Counted from the stretch's first letter, positions 32,861 through 42,953 are shown. The stretch is 55,772 nt of DNA from an uncultured Lachnospiraceae bacterium (GCA_902790935.1 CADATP010000007.1:1-55772), one strand, 5' to 3'. Numbers and translations are program-made. The notes: generated from the letters alone by a model not told the origin.

Positions 32861-34357
32861 TTATTTGTAAAAAACTTCTCCGAGCATCAAATCTTTCTTG
32901 AAGTCACGGATATTTGTGTTCTTGTCGATAAATACAGCCTCGATTCCCATAGCTGCTGCCCAGTCGCCCATCTGCTCCGCGGTAATATCGTAGGAGAAAG
33001 CGGTATGGTGCGCTCCGCCGGCAAGAAGCCATGCTTCGGTACCGGTATAAAAGTCGGGCTGGGGAGTCCAGAAATTAATAGCTGTAGGAAGCTTGGGTAA
33101 AGACTTCTCAACCTTCTTGCAGTCAACATCCTGGATAATAAGACGGAATCTGTTGCCAAGGTCGATAAGGGAAGTAGCGATACCGGCTCCGGTCTTTGAC
33201 TGGAATACAAGTCTCGCAGGATCTTCTCTGTCGCCCATGGACAGCGGCTGGCACTTGATCTGGATAGGTCCGTCGGAAATAGTAGGGCAAATCTCAAGCA
33301 TATGAGCCTGGATGATTCCCTCTTTACCTTTAACAAGGTTGTAGGTATAATCCTCAAGCATCGAAGTTCCCTTGGGATCCTTCATACCGTAGCTCATGAT
33401 CTTCATAAGGCGGACCATAGCAGCAACCTTCCAGTCGCCTTCTGCTCCAAAGCCGTATCCCTTTTCCATAAGTCTCTGAATAGCGAGACCGGGAAGCTGC
33501 TTTAAAGCGCCAAGGTCGCCAAAGTGAGTAACGATGGCATGGTAATTCTTTTCCTTAAGGAATCTCTCGAAACCAAGCTCGATCTGTGCCTGAACGGCAA
33601 CATGCTTCTTAAACTCTTCGGGATCTCTTCCCTCAAGGCAGATATCGTACTTTGAATAATACTCATCTACAATTGCATTTGTATCCGATGCGGATACAGC
33701 TGCAACAGCCTCAGCGATCTCATTAACGGGGTAAGCGTCTACAGTCCATCCGAACTTAAGCTGAGCTTCTACCTTATCACCTTCGGTTACCGCAACATTT
33801 CTCATATTGTCGGCAATACGCATAACGCGGATATGTCCGGACTCCACGATACCTACAGCGGTACGCATCCATCCTGCGATCTTTTCCTGTACAGCCTTAT
33901 CTTTCCAGAAACCGACAACGATCTTTCTTTCGATACGCATTCTCGAAAGGATATGGGCATACTCTCTGTCACCGTGCGCAGCCTGATTCTCGTTCATAAA
34001 ATCCATATCCATGGTTTCGTACGGAATCTCTTCGTTATACTGTGTATGAAGGTGAAGAAGGGGCTTTCTAAGCTCCTGAAGTCCAAAAATCCAGTTCTTG
34101 GCAGGTGAGAAGGTGTGCATCCAGGTAATAACACCGGCGCAGCTTTCATCATTATTGGCCTCGTTAAAGGTCTTTCTGATCATATCCGCAGTAAGGAGCG
34201 TAGGCTTCCAAACCACCTCAAAAGGAAGCACTCCCGATGCGTTAAGGCCTTCCACCATCTCCTTTGCATGAGCGGCAACGTGCTCAAGACACTCGTCTCC
34301 GTAGAGATCCTGAGATCCGGTGCAAAACCAGAACTGATATTTCTTAACAGTTAACAT
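32861..34357 (-). CDS. araA: L-arabinose isomerase
   Basis: A 498-residue enzyme converting L-arabinose to L-ribulose in the cytosol. Typical stretches: YQFWFCTGSQDLYGDECLEHV at the N-terminus (split by family convention), GVITWMHTFSPAKNWI, and the metal-site region with EGDWKVAAM and HMLEICPTI. Length fits AraA (about 495-500). AGGAGG precedes the ATG. It lies 62 bases after araB in the same operon. Confidence 0.96.
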   Translation of the reverse strand: MLTVKKYQFWFCTGSQDLYGDECLEHVAAHAKEMVEGLNASGVLPFEVVWKPTLLTADMIRKTFNEANNDESCAGVITWMHTFSPAKNWIFGLQELRKPLLHLHTQYNEEIPYETMDMDFMNENQAAHGDREYAHILSRMRIERKIVVGFWKDKAVQEKIAGWMRTAVGIVESGHIRVMRIADNMRNVAVTEGDKVEAQLKFGWTVDAYPVNEIAEAVAAVSASDTNAIVDEYYSKYDICLEGRDPEEFKKHVAVQAQIELGFERFLKEKNYHAIVTHFGDLGALKQLPGLAIQRLMEKGYGFGAEGDWKVAAMVRLMKIMSYGMKDPKGTSMLEDYTYNLVKGKEGIIQAHMLEICPTISDGPIQIKCQPLSMGDREDPARLVFQSKTGAGIATSLIDLGNRFRLIIQDVDCKKVEKSLPKLPTAINFWTPQPDFYTGTEAWLLAGGAHHTAFSYDITAEQMGDWAAAMGIEAVFIDKNTNIRDFKKDLMLGEVFYK

Positions 34358-34419
34358 TTTATAATCCTCCTATATCCTTTTGCCTATTAATTATTGCACT
34401 AAATAAGTCATTTATTGCT

Positions 34420-36018
34420 TTACAGGTCTATAGCCTTGCAGATATCCTTCTGGGCGGGGATAGCCTTTACGTAGGTTTCGATATACTTATCAAATCCGGC
34501 TACATCCGCTGCATCGGGCTGCATAACGCTTCCCTTTTCGCCGTGGAATACCTTGTCTGAAAGATATTTATCAAGTCCTTCTCCGGCTTCTTTTCTGATC
34601 ATATAAGCGGCAAGGAGAGCCATTCCCCAGGGTCCGCCTTCTCCCGCTGTCTCCATTACGGCTACGGGAGCGTTCATAGCTGCCGCAAGGATGCTCTGTC
34701 CTACACCCTTTGTCTTAAAGAGTCCGCCATGTCCGTAGATGGTATCTACCTTAACCTTCTCCTCCTTGAAAAGGATATCGCATCCGATCTTCAATGTAGC
34801 GAGAGATGCGTAGAGGTGAGTCCTTACAAAGTTGGCAAGATTCATCTGTGCATCGGGCTTTCTTGCGAACATAGGACGTCCTTCGTCTGTTCCGATAACA
34901 GGCTCTCCCGAAAGAGTATTGAAAGCAAGAAGTCCGCCGCAGTCCTTCTCTCCCTTAAGAGCATTGTTGTAAAGCATACCGTAGATGGTATTTAAGCTTA
35001 CGTCCATTCCGAACATATCTGCGAACTCTTTGAAAAGTCCTACCCATGCGTTCAGATCGGAAGTACAGTTGTTACAATGAACCATCGCTACTGCAGGTCC
35101 CGCAGGTGTGGTAACAAGGTCAAGCTCTTCATGAACCTTCTTTAAGTCTTCTTCAAGTACAACCATAGCAAACACGCTGGTTCCGGCGGAAACATTACCT
35201 GTTCTTACGGCAACGGAGTTGGTAGCTACCATACCCGTACCCGCATCTCCCTCGGGAGGAGCGATGGGAATTCCGGCCTGAAGGGTTCCGGATACGTCAA
35301 GTTTCTTAGCTCCTTCCTCCGTAAGCTTTCCGGCATTTTCACCGGCTACAAGTACCTTGGGAAGTATCTCGCGGATGTTCCAGGGAAGCTCTTTAACCTT
35401 AGGAAGTCCGTCAAACTTATCAAGCATCTCACTGTTGTAATCGCATTTAGAAGAGTCGATGGGGAACATACCGGAAGCTTCTCCGATACCCATAACCTTC
35501 TCTCCTGTCATCTGCCAGTGGATATAACCGGCAAGAGTTGTAAAGAAGTCAATCTTATCTATATGGTCCTCGCCGTTTAAGATTGCCTGATAAAGATGGG
35601 CAATGCTCCAGCGCTGAGGAATATTGAATCCAAGGAGGTCGGTAAGTTCCTTTGCAGCCTGCCCGGTAATAGTATTTCTCCAGGTTCTGAAAGGTGTAAG
35701 GAGATTTCCTTCCTTGTCGAAGGGCATATATCCGTGCATCATGCCTGAAAAACCGATAGCTGCAAGATTCTTTATCTCAACATCGTATCTTTCCTTGACA
35801 TCCGCTCTGAGATTTGAATAGCAATCCTGAAGTCCGTTCCAGATATCATCAAGAGAATATGTCCAAACCCCGTTTTCAAGGCGGTTCTGCCATTCATGAT
35901 CGCCGGATGCGATAGGCACATGATCCTCGCCTATAAGTACTCCTTTAATTCTTGTTGAACCAAACTCGATTCCGAGAACGGCCTTTCCGCTCTCAATGCA
36001 TTCTTTTGCACTGTTCAT
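34420..36018 (-). CDS. araB: Ribulokinase (FGGY family)
   Basis: A 532-residue FGGY carbohydrate kinase. N-terminal phosphate-1 loop [37 protein letters not shown] and [15 protein letters not shown] are in order, and the C-terminal ATP region has [13 protein letters not shown] and [14 protein letters not shown]. Placed upstream of araA, it phosphorylates L-ribulose to L-ribulose 5-phosphate. It is of the longer clostridial type, not E. coli AraB. CGGAGG precedes the ATG. No araD (4-epimerase) is found in the window. Confidence 0.92.
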   Translation of the reverse strand: MNSAKECIESGKAVLGIEFGSTRIKGVLIGEDHVPIASGDHEWQNRLENGVWTYSLDDIWNGLQDCYSNLRADVKERYDVEIKNLAAIGFSGMMHGYMPFDKEGNLLTPFRTWRNTITGQAAKELTDLLGFNIPQRWSIAHLYQAILNGEDHIDKIDFFTTLAGYIHWQMTGEKVMGIGEASGMFPIDSSKCDYNSEMLDKFDGLPKVKELPWNIREILPKVLVAGENAGKLTEEGAKKLDVSGTLQAGIPIAPPEGDAGTGMVATNSVAVRTGNVSAGTSVFAMVVLEEDLKKVHEELDLVTTPAGPAVAMVHCNNCTSDLNAWVGLFKEFADMFGMDVSLNTIYGMLYNNALKGEKDCGGLLAFNTLSGEPVIGTDEGRPMFARKPDAQMNLANFVRTHLYASLATLKIGCDILFKEEKVKVDTIYGHGGLFKTKGVGQSILAAAMNAPVAVMETAGEGGPWGMALLAAYMIRKEAGEGLDKYLSDKVFHGEKGSVMQPDAADVAGFDKYIETYVKAIPAQKDICKAIDL

Positions 36019-36093
36019 CTTATTCCTCCGTAATGTGGTTAATGAATCTATAAATATTCTACGGCCCGGTAACTTAGGTTATCACGTGCCCAC

Positions 36094-36110
36094 GATACAC
36101 AGATTGTATC
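36094..36110. promoter_or_regulatory. Inverted repeat in the araB upstream region
   Basis: A perfect repeat GATACA-N5-TGTATC lies 76-92 bases before the araB start. It overlaps a possible -10 (TACAAT) on the minus strand. It may be the site of an arabinose regulator; no regulator gene is adjacent. Confidence 0.45.
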
Positions 36111-36170
36111 ATTGCCGGCTTCGTCAGTCTGCCTAAATATTGCGGACGATTCCTCGGAAATAGCGATATC

Positions 36171-36416
36171 CTACCACTTTTTATAAGGGCAATGACTGAT
36201 CTTTGAAGCCGCGCGAAGCTCCACATAGCACCCACAGGCGTCACAGGTCCCTGCGTTTAGCTTCTCGCATTCCTTACAGATTCCGAGACGTCTTTCATAC
36301 TCCTCGGGTGAGGGTTGATCCGCCTGCTTAATGGCGCTCTTATATTTCTCGATCATCGCCTTGTCGGCTTCCGCCATCTCTCTTAATAAACACTTTTTAC
36401 AAAAATTCCCGGCCAT
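36171..36416 (-). CDS. Small cysteine-rich protein (DUF6171-like)
   Basis: An 81-residue protein with nine cysteines: FCKKC near the start, CKECEKLNAGTCDACGCYV in the middle and SHCPYKKW at the end. The pattern fits a zinc- or iron-binding protein of the DUF6171 type found in Firmicutes, function unknown. It starts two bases after the stop of the upstream membrane protein, so they are translated together. Confidence 0.75.
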   Translation of the reverse strand: MAGNFCKKCLLREMAEADKAMIEKYKSAIKQADQPSPEEYERRLGICKECEKLNAGTCDACGCYVELRAASKISHCPYKKW

Positions 36417-36418
36417 TA

Positions 36419-36847
36419 TCAGACGTCTTTCCTTTGCTCTTTCTTAAGTTCTTTCCTTTTAGTTTTCTCGTCATTAAGTCTTATGTATTTTCTTGATTTA
36501 ACAATACCATATACGACTGCTGCCAATGCGGCCCCCACTATGGACACTATAAGCATATTGTCAAACTTCATATGAATGTATGAAAGAAATACAAAGCTTA
36601 TGATAAGCTGCATTATAAGAAGCCAACCAAAGGTTACCGTTACAGTAACAAAAAACATTATTATATCCCGAACAATATCTCCTGCGGTATACGGATGATC
36701 ATGGTAATTCTCCGTCATAACATCTGCGCTTTTTTGCATAGATTTAACCGTATCCTGAATCTCATCCTTGTAAAGCTCAGACAGATCCATATCGGTACCT
36801 GCTTCATTTATCCGGTTGTCATTTAACCTCTTGTCTGTTTCAGTCAT
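36419..36847 (-). CDS. Two-span membrane protein of unknown function
   Basis: A 142-residue protein. After an acidic, soluble N-terminal 70 residues come two hydrophobic helices (about 75-100 and 105-125), then a strongly basic tail (KTKRKELKKEQRKDV). Not recognised as a known family. It lies between the GH43 lipoprotein gene and the small Cys-rich gene and is probably cotranscribed with the latter. Confidence 0.7.
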   Translation of the reverse strand: MTETDKRLNDNRINEAGTDMDLSELYKDEIQDTVKSMQKSADVMTENYHDHPYTAGDIVRDIIMFFVTVTVTFGWLLIMQLIISFVFLSYIHMKFDNMLIVSIVGAALAAVVYGIVKSRKYIRLNDEKTKRKELKKEQRKDV

Positions 36848-36892
36848 AGGTCTGCTTTCCTTTACCGTGGCGGAATAGATTTATTACTACGC

Positions 36893-38884
36893 TTATTCCA
36901 GAGACTTGCTTCCCCAGATTGTGATCTGATTTGTATCTCCAAGAGCCGTAAACGTCATCGTCTCTATAGAAGTTCCCTCAACGTTCATCGAAAGAGTAAC
37001 TCCGGAATACGTCACACCGCCGATTACGATATTTATATAAGGAGTTCCCGCCTCGAGGCTCCAGGTTCCCTCGCAGTCTCCGGTAACGGTTCCGTCTTCA
37101 TTAAGAGTAACCGATGAAGGCTTGTTTACCTCAAGATTTGCATAGTCAATATTCAGCTCGTGAATGATAAGGTCATAGTTACCCGCAACTTCCGAAGCCG
37201 AATAACCGTCGGTTTTGAGTGTCTCTCCACTTGTCTGGTAAGGAGCCGCCACAAGCCAACCCTCTTTATTTAAGAAAAGCTGATGAACCTTTACGTAGTG
37301 GCCTTCGCTTCCGTCAGTAGTACGGGTATGGAATACCATATATGCTTTTCCGTCATCATCAACAAAGGCTGAGTTGTGTCCCTGGGCAACCTGTCCCTGG
37401 GTGAAAGTCCGCCACTTGTAGCCTCCGAAGAGTCTTACTCCGATGGGAAGATTGAAGTTCTGCACCCAGCTGTCAAAGTAAGGTGTATTGTCCATCATAT
37501 CAACGAAATCACCATCGGGTCTTTCGCTTCTGAATACTCTAACGTTATATCCGCCCTTTGCTTCAAGACCGCCGTAGCACATAAAGAGCCAGTAATAATC
37601 TCCGATTTTTTGGATGTATGATGCTTCTCCGGATACGTAACAGCCTCCGGCAATCTTCTTTCCAAAATAAGGATCGCTGTGAATGTTATCGGCGTAGGTT
37701 ACGGATTTATCTCTAAAGCCTGTCTCCTCATCAAGAGCAAGCATAAAAATTCCGCCGCTCCAGGATCCGTAAGTCATCCAGAGATTTCCGTCATCATCAT
37801 AGAATACGCAGGCATCAATATTATTGGGATAATAATCTCCCCACTTCTTTCCCTTATTGTATCTCTCGGGGTACTCGGTTTCTCCCGTAACTTCCGCAAC
37901 GTCGGTCTCATCATAAAACTCATCGCTGTGGAATCCGGAATATACCACTACTCCTTCGTAGGTCCAATCGCCTTCGATAGTATCTGCGGTAAGGAGTACG
38001 ATTGATGAATACCAATTGTCACCGTCTACAGACAGATACATACACCACTTTCCCATGGCTTTATTGTAGATCATATCCGGGGCCCACATATATCCGTCAA
38101 CCTTATAATTCTTGCTTCCGTGAGCAGACCAGGCTGCGGGTTCCTCTAAGATCTTTGCATAATCGGTACTTAAATTGTTACTGAAATTAGTCCAGTTTTG
38201 GAGATCGTATGACTTCGCCCAGGCTCTGTGGGATCCAAAAATATAGTAACACTTCTTTCCTTCCTTGTCCTCTCCGACGATGATCGAAGGATCATGGCAG
38301 GAAACGGTCTTTAAAGTAACTTTATCTGCAGGATCGATCTCAACTTTTTGCTGGTACATTATTACCTCCACGATATATCTTATCATCAGTTCTTCGTCGC
38401 CGCATTTAACCTTTACGTAAGGGCGAAGCGTTACTTTATCAATATCTCCGGAAAGAGCAAGCTTCGTTCCCGCTTTAGAAGTCATTTCCTCATCGGGATA
38501 AGCGGTAAGGGTTCCCTCGTAGGAACTGCTCTCTCCGTAAAAAATCTGTCCTGAGAAAGAGGGCACTTTTGTTTCTCCGAAAGCCTCGTCATTGGAGCTT
38601 TCTACAGAAACCATACTTACCGTATACCCTGTTCTTTCATTGCTTACAGTAAGTGAATAACCAATGGTATCTCCCTTTTTAACGGATGATTTATCTGTAG
38701 CAAGAGTTACCGTTATACCGTTTTCGGTCTGGGAATCTATTTCTCCGTTATAACCGTCGGGTATATTCGTCGCATCATTTCCTCCCTCATTTTCTCCGGA
38801 GCAAGCCGCCAAAGATAGCGCTAAAACTCCGGTCAAAATCAAAGAAACAATTCTTTTATTTAAAAGGCTTACATATTTTTTCAT
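36893..38884 (-). CDS. Cell-surface GH43 arabinanase lipoprotein
   Basis: A 663-residue lipoprotein (lipobox Cys28). An Ig-like domain (about 30-185) precedes a GH43 five-bladed propeller (about 190-540), followed by a C-terminal beta domain (about 545-663) resembling lipocalin-like modules. Catalytic residues are Asp198 (CHDPSI), Asp357 (NIDACVF) and Glu420 (SGEASYI). The pattern fits endo-1,5-alpha-L-arabinanase that cuts pectic arabinan outside the cell. Start at 38884 is preferred because earlier starts would sit on the RBS or overlap the upstream gene. Confidence 0.88.
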   Translation of the reverse strand: MKKYVSLLNKRIVSLILTGVLALSLAACSGENEGGNDATNIPDGYNGEIDSQTENGITVTLATDKSSVKKGDTIGYSLTVSNERTGYTVSMVSVESSNDEAFGETKVPSFSGQIFYGESSSYEGTLTAYPDEEMTSKAGTKLALSGDIDKVTLRPYVKVKCGDEELMIRYIVEVIMYQQKVEIDPADKVTLKTVSCHDPSIIVGEDKEGKKCYYIFGSHRAWAKSYDLQNWTNFSNNLSTDYAKILEEPAAWSAHGSKNYKVDGYMWAPDMIYNKAMGKWCMYLSVDGDNWYSSIVLLTADTIEGDWTYEGVVVYSGFHSDEFYDETDVAEVTGETEYPERYNKGKKWGDYYPNNIDACVFYDDDGNLWMTYGSWSGGIFMLALDEETGFRDKSVTYADNIHSDPYFGKKIAGGCYVSGEASYIQKIGDYYWLFMCYGGLEAKGGYNVRVFRSERPDGDFVDMMDNTPYFDSWVQNFNLPIGVRLFGGYKWRTFTQGQVAQGHNSAFVDDDGKAYMVFHTRTTDGSEGHYVKVHQLFLNKEGWLVAAPYQTSGETLKTDGYSASEVAGNYDLIIHELNIDYANLEVNKPSSVTLNEDGTVTGDCEGTWSLEAGTPYINIVIGGVTYSGVTLSMNVEGTSIETMTFTALGDTNQITIWGSKSLE

Positions 38885-38906
38885 CTTCTTCATCACCTGT
38901 TTAATA

Positions 38907-39887
38907 CTAAAAAATCCTGTTTTTATAATCAAATACAGGGCTTCCGTCCTTGTCCCACTTTACTTCCATAAGCATCGTATGTCGATTGGGATCGTAGAGA
39001 GGGTCTCCTACTATTTCGAGATATGTTCTCGCATGGTAAACACAGACATCTCTTCCATCCTCCGTTACGGTAAAGGAATTGTGTCCCGGACCGTAGAAGC
39101 CTTTTTCCCTGTCGGATTTAAGAACGGGCTGTCTTTCCTTTTTCCAGGCTCTGGGGTCGAGCAGGTCCGCATCCTCCGAAATTGAGAGCATACCCATACA
39201 GTAGCATTCTCCCGTGGCGCTGGCTGAATAAGTAAGAAAGATCTTTCCGTTATGTTTTATTACAGCGGGACCTTCATTCACCCAGATATCTACTCTCTCC
39301 CAGTCGTAATCGGGAGTAGTTAAAAGCACCTGGGCCGTAGCAAGCTTTGTAGGGCTTTCCATACGCGCAATATAGAGGTTTGAGATTTGTATCCCAACGC
39401 TTACCTTCTCTGCCCAAACGTAGTAATACTCACCCTTATTTTCAAATATTGTAGCATCAAGGGAAAAGGCCTCAAAGGAGTAAATGTCATCATCGCTCCT
39501 CTTCATCATCCCCTTCTCGACCCATTCATCCTTCATAGGGTCATCCCCTGTGCATTCAAGGATGTAGGGGCGAAGTCTCCAGATATCTTCCTCTCTTGAT
39601 GCGGCAAAATAGATATACCACTTTCCAAAAAGAAAATGCAGCTCCGGCGCCCAGATATGACGGCTCATATCTCCCGAGGCGTGCTTAGTCCAGATTGTCT
39701 TTTCCTCGGCGCTCTTAAGACCTTCAAGAGTATCCGAGCAGCGAAGTACAATCCTGTCGTATGCAGGCACCGATGCTGTAAAGTAGTATTTTCCATCTTT
39801 GCTTCTTGTAATGTACGGATCGGCCCTTTGCTCTATAAAAGGTGTATTGTACTCTGTTATTTTTCCGTTTCTGGGTCTTTCTTGCAT
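38907..39887 (-). CDS. Cytosolic GH43 alpha-L-arabinofuranosidase
   Basis: A 326-residue GH43 enzyme without signal peptide. Catalytic Asp23 (QRADPYI), Asp144 (SLDATIF) and Glu205 (VNEGPAV) are in place, and HIWAPELHFLFGKWYIYFAA is typical of exo-acting arabinofuranosidases (GH43 subfamily 26-like). It would release arabinose from imported arabino-oligosaccharides for AraA and AraB. It is 22 bases before the surface arabinanase gene, giving an outside/inside enzyme pair in one operon. Confidence 0.88.
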   Translation of the reverse strand: MQERPRNGKITEYNTPFIEQRADPYITRSKDGKYYFTASVPAYDRIVLRCSDTLEGLKSAEEKTIWTKHASGDMSRHIWAPELHFLFGKWYIYFAASREEDIWRLRPYILECTGDDPMKDEWVEKGMMKRSDDDIYSFEAFSLDATIFENKGEYYYVWAEKVSVGIQISNLYIARMESPTKLATAQVLLTTPDYDWERVDIWVNEGPAVIKHNGKIFLTYSASATGECYCMGMLSISEDADLLDPRAWKKERQPVLKSDREKGFYGPGHNSFTVTEDGRDVCVYHARTYLEIVGDPLYDPNRHTMLMEVKWDKDGSPVFDYKNRIF

Positions 39888-39944
39888 CTGTTTGCTCCTA
39901 TTTTGTCAGTTCCGATTTACCGAAACCTTAATAAATTTCATACC

Positions 39945-39974
39945 TTGCGGCGTGACGGGGAAGTCACGCCGTAA
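39945..39974 (-). promoter_or_regulatory. 5' leader hairpin before the cytosolic GH43 gene
   Basis: A 12-bp stem (TTGCGGCGTGAC with GTCACGCCGTAA, one G-U pair) and loop of six bases lie about 60 bases before the GH43 start, without a U-tract on the minus strand. It may stabilise the mRNA 5' end or be part of a regulatory leader. Confidence 0.45.
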
Positions 39975-40015
39975 AGTACAAAATTTAGAAAATTGCGTTT
40001 AATACTCTTAAAAAA

Positions 40016-40046
40016 TCCCGGGATGCAAAGTATCCGCATCCCGGGA
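40016..40046 (-). terminator. Terminator after the repeat lipoprotein gene
   Basis: A perfect 11-bp stem TCCCGGGATGC/GCATCCCGGGA with a 9-base loop is followed on the minus strand by TTTTTTAAGAG. A weaker hairpin (CCTGCCGC/GCGGCAGG, 40060-40098) lies just before it. Confidence 0.82.
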
Positions 40047-40115
40047 AACTTTTAAAATGCCTGCCGCTTATGACTGACCGGATGATTCTTGCGGCAGGAT
40101 AATATGTTTTTGGTT

Positions 40116-41540
40116 TTACTGTCCGTCAATAAGGATGTAAGAGCCATCCATTACGAATGTAAAGTAAAGGTCTCCATCAACTGCGATTCCGGTGTAGCTC
40201 TGGGTGTAGGTTGCACCTGCTTCGGTAGTAACATAAGCCTTAACATCAGCTGTGTCTCCGTTGTTGGTAACTGCTACAAGAACGTGCGCACCGTTCATAT
40301 CCTCCTTGAAGGAATCCCAGTTCCAGTTGCACTCGGGTGTTACGATTCCTTCGTATCCTGCGCCCCAACCGTAGTTGTCGGAACGAACTACTGCGTACTC
40401 TGCATAACCTTCGGTGGTCTCTGCTGAGTGTCCGGTAGGAGTATTCTGGAGTACTACGTTGAAGTTGTTCCAGTTCTCAGCTCCTGAAGTGTAGTTGGTA
40501 AAGCTCTTGTAAACAGTATCTCCCTCTCTTACGGGATAGATATTTGAGAATGCTGTCCAGAAACCGCTTGAAAGATCGGTATTACCTACTCTCTCGGACT
40601 CGATGGTAACGTATGAGCCATCCATTACAAGACAGAAGTAGAGGTCGCCGTCAATAGCGATTCCGGGATAGTCCTGGGTGTAGATCTTGCTTCCGTCAGC
40701 GGTAGTAACTCTTGCGTGTACGTCAGCAGTCTCTCCGCGGTTAAATACGGTAAGGGCTACATACGCTCCATCCATATCAGCCTTGAAGCTGTCCCAGTTC
40801 CAATCGCAGGAAGGTGTGCAGATTCCGTCGTATCCTGCGCCCCAGCCGTAGTTGTCTGAACGAACTACTGCGTACTCTGCATAACCTTCGGTAGCCTCTG
40901 CTGAGTGTCCGGTAGGAGTATTCTGAAGTACTACGTTGAAGTTGTTCCAGTTCTCAGCTCCTGAAGTATAGTTCTTGAAGTAGATAGTCTTGGAGCTTCC
41001 TTCGGGAACTGCATAGATATCTGAAAATGCAGTCCAGAAAGGACTTGTTCTGTCGGTGTTACCAACGGTTACAGTATCAAAGCTTAAGTAGGAAGCTTCG
41101 CAAGAGAAGCAAGCATAAAGATCTCCGCCTGCAATATCGATTCCTGTGTAAGTCTGGTGATAAACAGCACCGGTTGTAGTCTCGGCTACAATGCCGATAT
41201 CAGCAGTCTCGCCGTTGTTGGTGATACTTGTTGTGATCTTGGCACCATCCATGTCTGCCATGAAGGTATCCCAGTTCCAATCACATTCAGCTGTAGCGAT
41301 TCCGTCGTATCCTGCGCCCCAACCGAAGTTGTCCGCTCTTACTACCGCATACTCTGCGTATCCTTCTGTATCTGCACTGTGTCCGGTAGGAGTATTCTGA
41401 AGGATTACAACGAAGTTGTGCCAGTTGTCTCCACCGTCATTGTAGTTTGTAAAGGTCTTGGTTACGGTCTCGCCATATCCGATTCCGAAGATATCGGAGA
41501 ATGCGCTCCACCAGCCTGTTGTTCTGTCGGTATTACCTAC
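40116..41540 (-). repeat. Three ~475-bp direct repeats inside the LamG lipoprotein gene
   Basis: Units begin at 41540, 41066 and 40589 on the minus strand (474, 477 and about 474 bases). The last two are almost identical over long stretches (for example 40370-40490 and 40845-40965), which points to recent internal duplication. Confidence 0.88.
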
Positions 41541-42953
41541 AACGATTCCGCCTGCCTTAGCAGTCATATCCTTTACTGAAAGGATTTCTACATAGCTGTC
41601 CTTATTGGTAAAGGTAAGATTGATAGCTTCATCATCTGCTACTCCGGTAGCGAAGGTTACATTAGCAACATTTGCTCCAACCGATCCGTAGATATCTACG
41701 TTGTCGCAGGAAAGGGTGATCTCGTCACCTGTTCTTGAAACTGTGATAACGGGAGAAGCCTCTCTCATAGTATTCTGGAGCCATGAATTCCAGTTACCCC
41801 AGGTATAGGTAAAGTCGTTTGTAATATCTGTTCCGTTTACAGTACCGGAAGCATCGGCATAGATAGTAGCGATATCCTTGCTCTCAGTAGCAAACTTAAG
41901 GATGTAGTTGTTCTTTACGTCAGCTCCGTCGGACCAGTTCTTTAAAGAGAACTTAAAGGTCTCGCCGTCCTTGATAGGATAAGCGTCTGATGTAAACTTG
42001 CCTTCCTCAGCCTTAAGAGAAAGATCTCCGAGAGCTGTAATAAATTCTGCGCTTGCTACGGGCTCGATCACTCTCTCGGGCTCCTGAAGCGCTACTGAAG
42101 AATCTCCGTCTGCCGCAAGTGCTGCGATCTCAGATGCATCAAGAGCTCTGTCGTAGATATAGAGTTCATCGAAAGCACCCTTGAATACTGCATCCCAGTA
42201 GTTGATTCCGAGAAGGAACTCGAAGGAATCGGCAGGAGCCATTGCGCTCTTAACGATACTAACGGGAACAACTTCACCGTTGGTTATCTTCTGATATTCC
42301 TGTCCGTCAACATAAACCTTGGCATAGTAGAGATTTCCGTCTGCTGAAACATTGTTCTCGTCAACAACGAGTGCAAGGTGCATCCAGTGTCCGGTCTGAG
42401 GATCTGCTCCTGCAGCCTTCCATTCTGCACGTCCTACGCCTGCTCCCTCGTTTGACCAGATTCCGGGGAATACCTGCTGGGTTGAATCATCGTCTGATGC
42501 AAGCCAGTCAAATGCAGCCCACTGCTCTGCTCCGATGTCCTTGTTACCCTTGATATCAGGTCCCCAGATGGTGTTGGGCATATAGAGTGCGCTTCTCTGA
42601 CAGTATGTCCAGTAAGAGATGGTGTATGAATTTCCTACGCCGTTAACATCCTCAAGGTCGTATCCGAATACACCGTCATTGTAAAGAGCCTCTCCCTTTA
42701 CACCGGGGATATAATTCTTTTCCTTCTCCACGGGAACCATTGTGGATCCTGCTTCACAGGTAACCTTTCTGATGGACTCCTTGTCATCTGCCTGATCAAA
42801 TGAATAGTAGTACTTATAGTCCTGAGGAATTGCACTTGCGGTCTCACCACCGGTCTGTGCTTCCGTACCCGTATTTCCTCCCTTAGAGCATCCCGCAAGC
42901 ATTGCTGCCGCCATAGCTCCGCAAAGAAGGACGCTTAAAAGCTTCTTTTTCAT
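40116..42953 (-). CDS. Surface lipoprotein with LamG domain and tandem beta-sandwich repeats
   Basis: A 945-residue lipoprotein (lipobox LAGC, Cys22). Residues about 45-290 form a LamG/concanavalin-like domain (NSYTISYWTY, WMHLALVVD, FDELYIYDRALDASEI). A divergent module (about 310-470) is followed by three close repeats at 472-629, 630-788 and 789-945, each with NTD..FW.AFSDI, NWNNFNVVLQNTPTGHSA, EGYAEYAVVR and WGAGY. No catalytic motif is visible. Aromatic-rich repeats suggest carbohydrate binding, probably arabinan or related pectin, given the neighbours. AGGAGG precedes the ATG. Confidence 0.85.
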   Translation of the reverse strand: MKKKLLSVLLCGAMAAAMLAGCSKGGNTGTEAQTGGETASAIPQDYKYYYSFDQADDKESIRKVTCEAGSTMVPVEKEKNYIPGVKGEALYNDGVFGYDLEDVNGVGNSYTISYWTYCQRSALYMPNTIWGPDIKGNKDIGAEQWAAFDWLASDDDSTQQVFPGIWSNEGAGVGRAEWKAAGADPQTGHWMHLALVVDENNVSADGNLYYAKVYVDGQEYQKITNGEVVPVSIVKSAMAPADSFEFLLGINYWDAVFKGAFDELYIYDRALDASEIAALAADGDSSVALQEPERVIEPVASAEFITALGDLSLKAEEGKFTSDAYPIKDGETFKFSLKNWSDGADVKNNYILKFATESKDIATIYADASGTVNGTDITNDFTYTWGNWNSWLQNTMREASPVITVSRTGDEITLSCDNVDIYGSVGANVANVTFATGVADDEAINLTFTNKDSYVEILSVKDMTAKAGGIVVGNTDRTTGWWSAFSDIFGIGYGETVTKTFTNYNDGGDNWHNFVVILQNTPTGHSADTEGYAEYAVVRADNFGWGAGYDGIATAECDWNWDTFMADMDGAKITTSITNNGETADIGIVAETTTGAVYHQTYTGIDIAGGDLYACFSCEASYLSFDTVTVGNTDRTSPFWTAFSDIYAVPEGSSKTIYFKNYTSGAENWNNFNVVLQNTPTGHSAEATEGYAEYAVVRSDNYGWGAGYDGICTPSCDWNWDSFKADMDGAYVALTVFNRGETADVHARVTTADGSKIYTQDYPGIAIDGDLYFCLVMDGSYVTIESERVGNTDLSSGFWTAFSNIYPVREGDTVYKSFTNYTSGAENWNNFNVVLQNTPTGHSAETTEGYAEYAVVRSDNYGWGAGYEGIVTPECNWNWDSFKEDMNGAHVLVAVTNNGDTADVKAYVTTEAGATYTQSYTGIAVDGDLYFTFVMDGSYILIDGQ

